Translations under genes and position numbers: made by a program
In this document: positions 7,075 through 8,536 of the stretch, in pieces
Numbering within the stretch: position 1 is the first letter of the stretch
Layout of the letters: each line of letters begins with the position of its first letter
The notes under the pieces: generated by a model
What the model saw: only the letters and a program-made list of their open reading frames with translations
What the model was told of the DNA's origin: nothing
The model's database searches: none
From: Eudoraea sp.
GTDB taxonomy: Bacteria > Bacteroidota > Bacteroidia > Flavobacteriales > Flavobacteriaceae
Assembly: GCA_013041785.1 (NCBI GenBank)
Contig: JABDRK010000143.1
Span: 1 to 8,536, forward strand
Direction of reading: 5' to 3'
Length of the DNA stretch: 8,536 nt

Positions 7075-7590
7075 TCATTGATTGGTACCAATTGTCACCG
7101 TGGCATTGCCATCACCAGCCATCAGCATTACTGCCAATGCTCCTTTTTCCGCAGCCAGGTGGCCGCCTGATGCAACAATTGTAGTATAGCTAATTTTAAA
7201 GCCTGCTTTTTCCAGTTCTTCCTGGTAGTTTTTCAAAGCATTTTGCGACACATCTTCATAGATAACGACCCAGTTCTTCGAGTCATCCATTTCCTGTGTT
7301 GAAACACTCATAATTTTTCCGTCTTTAAATTCAGGCACATCCCCCGGAATTTCATCAGGCCAACTATTTATTGTAGCATCTGCAGTAAAGGTTCCTTCTT
7401 CTGTTTTGATGGTAACTTTCTCATCATCGATATCGACCTCGGCATCTTCTCCCAAAGACTTTTCTATCATCTTTTCGCTGGTTTTTTCTGCAGTTCGCTC
7501 ACAGGTACAAGATTCAAACACTATTGCAAGGCCTAGAAAAACAGCTAACAGCACTCCATATTTGAAGTTTAATTTTTTTGAATATTTCAT
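7075..7590 (-). CDS. Probable lipoprotein of unknown function
   Basis: A 171-residue secreted protein not assigned to a characterised family. A basic N-terminus (MKYSKKLNFK) and hydrophobic segment (about 11-25) lead to ESC at 26-28. C28 is the likely lipidated cysteine of a relaxed lipobox, with a second cysteine at 30. Next come an acidic/basic linker (31-55) and a short repetitive beta stretch, KVTIKTEEGTFTADA (58-72). Then a WPDEIPGDVPEF segment (77-88) and a compact alpha/beta region including NYQEELEKAGFKI (121-133) end in a glycine-rich beta C-terminus. The 'WP-x-x-(I/F)P-x-x-(V/I)P' pattern is one I associate with small bacterial lipoproteins of unknown role. It is a single-gene unit with its own candidate promoter and terminator and a Crp/Fnr-like dyad upstream. 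Membrane attachment is inferred; the lipobox is atypical at -3 (F25). Confidence 0.82.
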   Translation of the reverse strand: MKYSKKLNFKYGVLLAVFLGLAIVFESCTCERTAEKTSEKMIEKSLGEDAEVDIDDEKVTIKTEEGTFTADATINSWPDEIPGDVPEFKDGKIMSVSTQEMDDSKNWVVIYEDVSQNALKNYQEELEKAGFKISYTTIVASGGHLAAEKGALAVMLMAGDGNATVTIGTNQ

Positions 7591-7662
7591 ATGATCATGT
7601 TTTAGAATTAGAACAACACTTATTGGTATTTACCCTGATTTTTCGCTGAAGGGCAGGGAAGT

Positions 7663-7690
7663 CAAAATTAGTCTGTCTGTTAACCTTCAA
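7663..7690 (-). promoter_or_regulatory. Candidate promoter of the lipoprotein gene
   Basis: On the minus strand TAATTTTG (plus 7663-7670) matches the Bacteroidota TAnnTTTG element at every fixed base, with TTG (plus 7688-7690) 17 bp upstream. This spacing is within the range described for Flavobacterium. The predicted start point near 7659 leaves a leader of about 70 nt before the ATG at 7590. Confidence 0.6.
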
Positions 7691-7709
7691 CAATGATGTA
7701 GGTCATTGT
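7690..7709. promoter_or_regulatory. Crp/Fnr-type operator-like dyad
   Basis: ACAATGA and TCATTGT form a perfect 7-bp inverted repeat around a 6-bp centre. The TGA-N6-TCA core has the same spacing as E. coli CRP (TGTGA-N6-TCACA) and FNR (TTGA-N6-TCAA) sites. Its centre lies about 40 bp upstream of the predicted start of the lipoprotein transcript, the position of a class II activator site. It touches the TTG element of that promoter. No regulator gene is in the window. Confidence 0.5.
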
Positions 7710-7785
7710 ACTCCATTATTGCATAAAAAGACGAATACTTTGATTGGCGTCCTATGGATCGTTATCGCACTTGATTTAACTTCTT

Positions 7786-7917
7786 ATGGCTGAGGGGAAG
7801 GTGAGGACTTTATGGATTTCAGGATCTGTTGGGTATTGGACATCCCCTGAACTGCCCAATTGCAGGAAAAGTTTAAGGGGTACCAATCCCCTCCCCTCAC
7901 GGAAATTAGCTTTTTTT
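7786..7917 (+). other. GC-rich inverted-repeat block with T run; no gene recognised
   Basis: This part of the 413-bp gene-free stretch holds an 8-bp inverted repeat TGAGGGGA (7791-7798) and TCCCCTCA (7892-7899). Between them are smaller competing stems: TTCAGG with CCTGAA, TTGGG with CCCAA, and AGGGG with CCCCT. The block ends in TTTTTTT (7911-7917). It could be a small RNA or leader with its own terminator, or chance structure. I matched it to no known RNA family. A 54-codon open frame also crosses it, but its protein looks non-coding. Confidence 0.25.
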
Positions 7918-7952
7918 AGTGCAGCAACTGATCATCAAAGAATTTCTTAGTC

Positions 7953-7960
7953 TACTTTTG
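7953..7960 (+). promoter_or_regulatory. Candidate -7 element of ldhA
   Basis: TACTTTTG matches every fixed base of the Bacteroidota TAnnTTTG consensus and would start transcription about 37 nt before the ATG at 8004. A clear TTG element 17-23 bp upstream is missing; CTG at 7928-7930 is the nearest candidate. Confidence 0.45.
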
Positions 7961-8003
7961 TCATCGAAAAGGGAATTTTCTTTTTCAATTATAATATCAG
8001 TAT

Positions 8004-8536
8004 ATGAACATTGCTTTTTTTTCCTATAAATCGTACGACAAAGAATGGTTCGACAAGAACAGGGAAGGTACTGGATTAAAGATCAACTATTTCCGGGTAA
8101 AACTTGAGGAATCCACGGCATCTTATGCCCGGGGTGCAGATGTGATCTGTGCTTTTGTTAATGATGACCTGAGCAGGCCTGTGATTGAAAAGCTGGCTGG
8201 GATAGGAATCAAGATGATCGCCTTGCGCTGTGCCGGATTTAACAATGTGGATCTGGTTGCGGCAAAGGAACATGGCATTCCGGTTTACCGGGTTCCGGAA
8301 TATTCGCCTCATGCCGTAGCTGAACATGCTGTTGCTTTAATCCTGACCTTAAACCGGAAGATTCACAAGGCCTATAATCGCATACGGGATGGGAACTTCT
8401 CTCTCTCCCGGCTAACTGGCTTTAACCTACATGGGAAAACGGTAGGCGTATTGGGCACAGGTAAAATCGGGCGCGTATTTGCAGGTATAATGAACGGCTT
8501 TGGTTGCAGGATCCTACTCTACGATAAGTTCCCTGA
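8004..8536 (+). CDS. ldhA: D-lactate dehydrogenase (2-hydroxyacid dehydrogenase family), partial
   Basis: Cytoplasmic NAD-dependent enzyme that would reduce pyruvate to D-lactate. The first 177 residues are visible and the rest (about 150 expected) runs off the right edge. The N-terminal substrate-binding domain carries FVNDDLSRPV (51-60) and IALRCAGFNNVDL (72-84), both nearly identical to E. coli LdhA as I recall it, then VPEYSPHAVAEHAV (97-110). The Rossmann motif GTGKIG follows at 151-156, with an acidic residue (D174) at the end of the second strand, indicating NAD preference. The catalytic Arg, Glu and His of the family lie in the missing part. The start is fixed by alignment with LdhA (MNIAFFSYKSYDKE against MKLAVYSTKQYDKK). 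Specificity for lactate over other D-2-hydroxyacids is supported by closeness to LdhA, not shown by the catalytic half. Confidence 0.93.
   Translation, partial: MNIAFFSYKSYDKEWFDKNREGTGLKINYFRVKLEESTASYARGADVICAFVNDDLSRPVIEKLAGIGIKMIALRCAGFNNVDLVAAKEHGIPVYRVPEYSPHAVAEHAVALILTLNRKIHKAYNRIRDGNFSLSRLTGFNLHGKTVGVLGTGKIGRVFAGIMNGFGCRILLYDKFP

Noticed and set aside
7791..7899. Resemblance of the GGGG and CTGAA segments to TPP riboswitch or 6S RNA motifs.
   Set aside because: The conserved core sequences of those RNAs are not present in the right order, and the apparent ldhA promoter lies downstream of the block.
7786..7950. A 54-codon open frame starting MAEGKVRTLW on the plus strand in the gene-free stretch.
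   Set aside because: It runs through the inverted repeats and the T run, has no recognisable domain or export signal and atypical composition for the window, and overlaps the best ldhA promoter region. More likely chance.

Overview
The window looks like chromosomal DNA of a member of the Bacteroidota, most likely a flavobacterium. Three things point there: protein signatures (a HYC_CC_PP small protein, and a long CusA with a TolC partner carrying a Q-x-x-PWFGT motif), candidate promoters of the TAnnTTTG type with a TTG element upstream, and the lack of Shine-Dalgarno sequences before most starts. No rRNA, tRNA, CRISPR array, transposase or integrase is visible, and gene order reads as ordinary chromosome.

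Left part (1-5165, minus strand): a copper/silver-type efflux operon read right to left. It starts with a 138-aa cysteine-containing HYC_CC_PP protein, followed by a 95-bp spacer with two adjacent hairpins. Next comes a 1250-aa CusA/CzcA-family RND pump, and then a TolC-like outer-membrane channel whose start overlaps the pump stop by 4 bp (ATGA) and which runs off the left edge. The periplasmic adaptor (CusB-like) is not in the window and probably lies beyond the left edge. The pump keeps the three methionines that form the CusA Cu(I)/Ag(I) site, so monovalent copper/silver is the best substrate guess.

Middle (5166-6923, plus strand): a divergent two-gene unit, a minimal MscS-type channel protein (171 aa, no C-terminal cytoplasmic vestibule) overlapping by 23 bp a CorA-type Mg2+/Co2+ channel (366 aa) that aligns without gaps to Thermotoga CorA through the metal-sensing and pore regions. 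The divergent intergenic region holds a 10-bp-period direct repeat beside a candidate promoter of the efflux operon.

Right part (6924-8536): a hairpin terminator, a minus-strand gene for a 171-aa probable lipoprotein of unknown function, a 413-bp gene-free stretch, and the first 177 codons of a plus-strand D-lactate dehydrogenase (LdhA type). The gene-free stretch carries a candidate promoter for the lipoprotein gene with a 7-bp dyad of Crp/Fnr geometry centred about 40 bp upstream of the predicted start point, an unexplained GC-rich inverted-repeat block ending in a T run, and a TAnnTTTG element before ldhA. The Crp/Fnr-like dyad and the fermentative dehydrogenase together suggest, without proving, oxygen- or redox-linked regulation here. 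I see no clearly new multi-gene system. The best leads are the dyad-controlled lipoprotein gene, the hairpin pair inside the efflux operon, the enlarged pump, and the overlapping channel genes.
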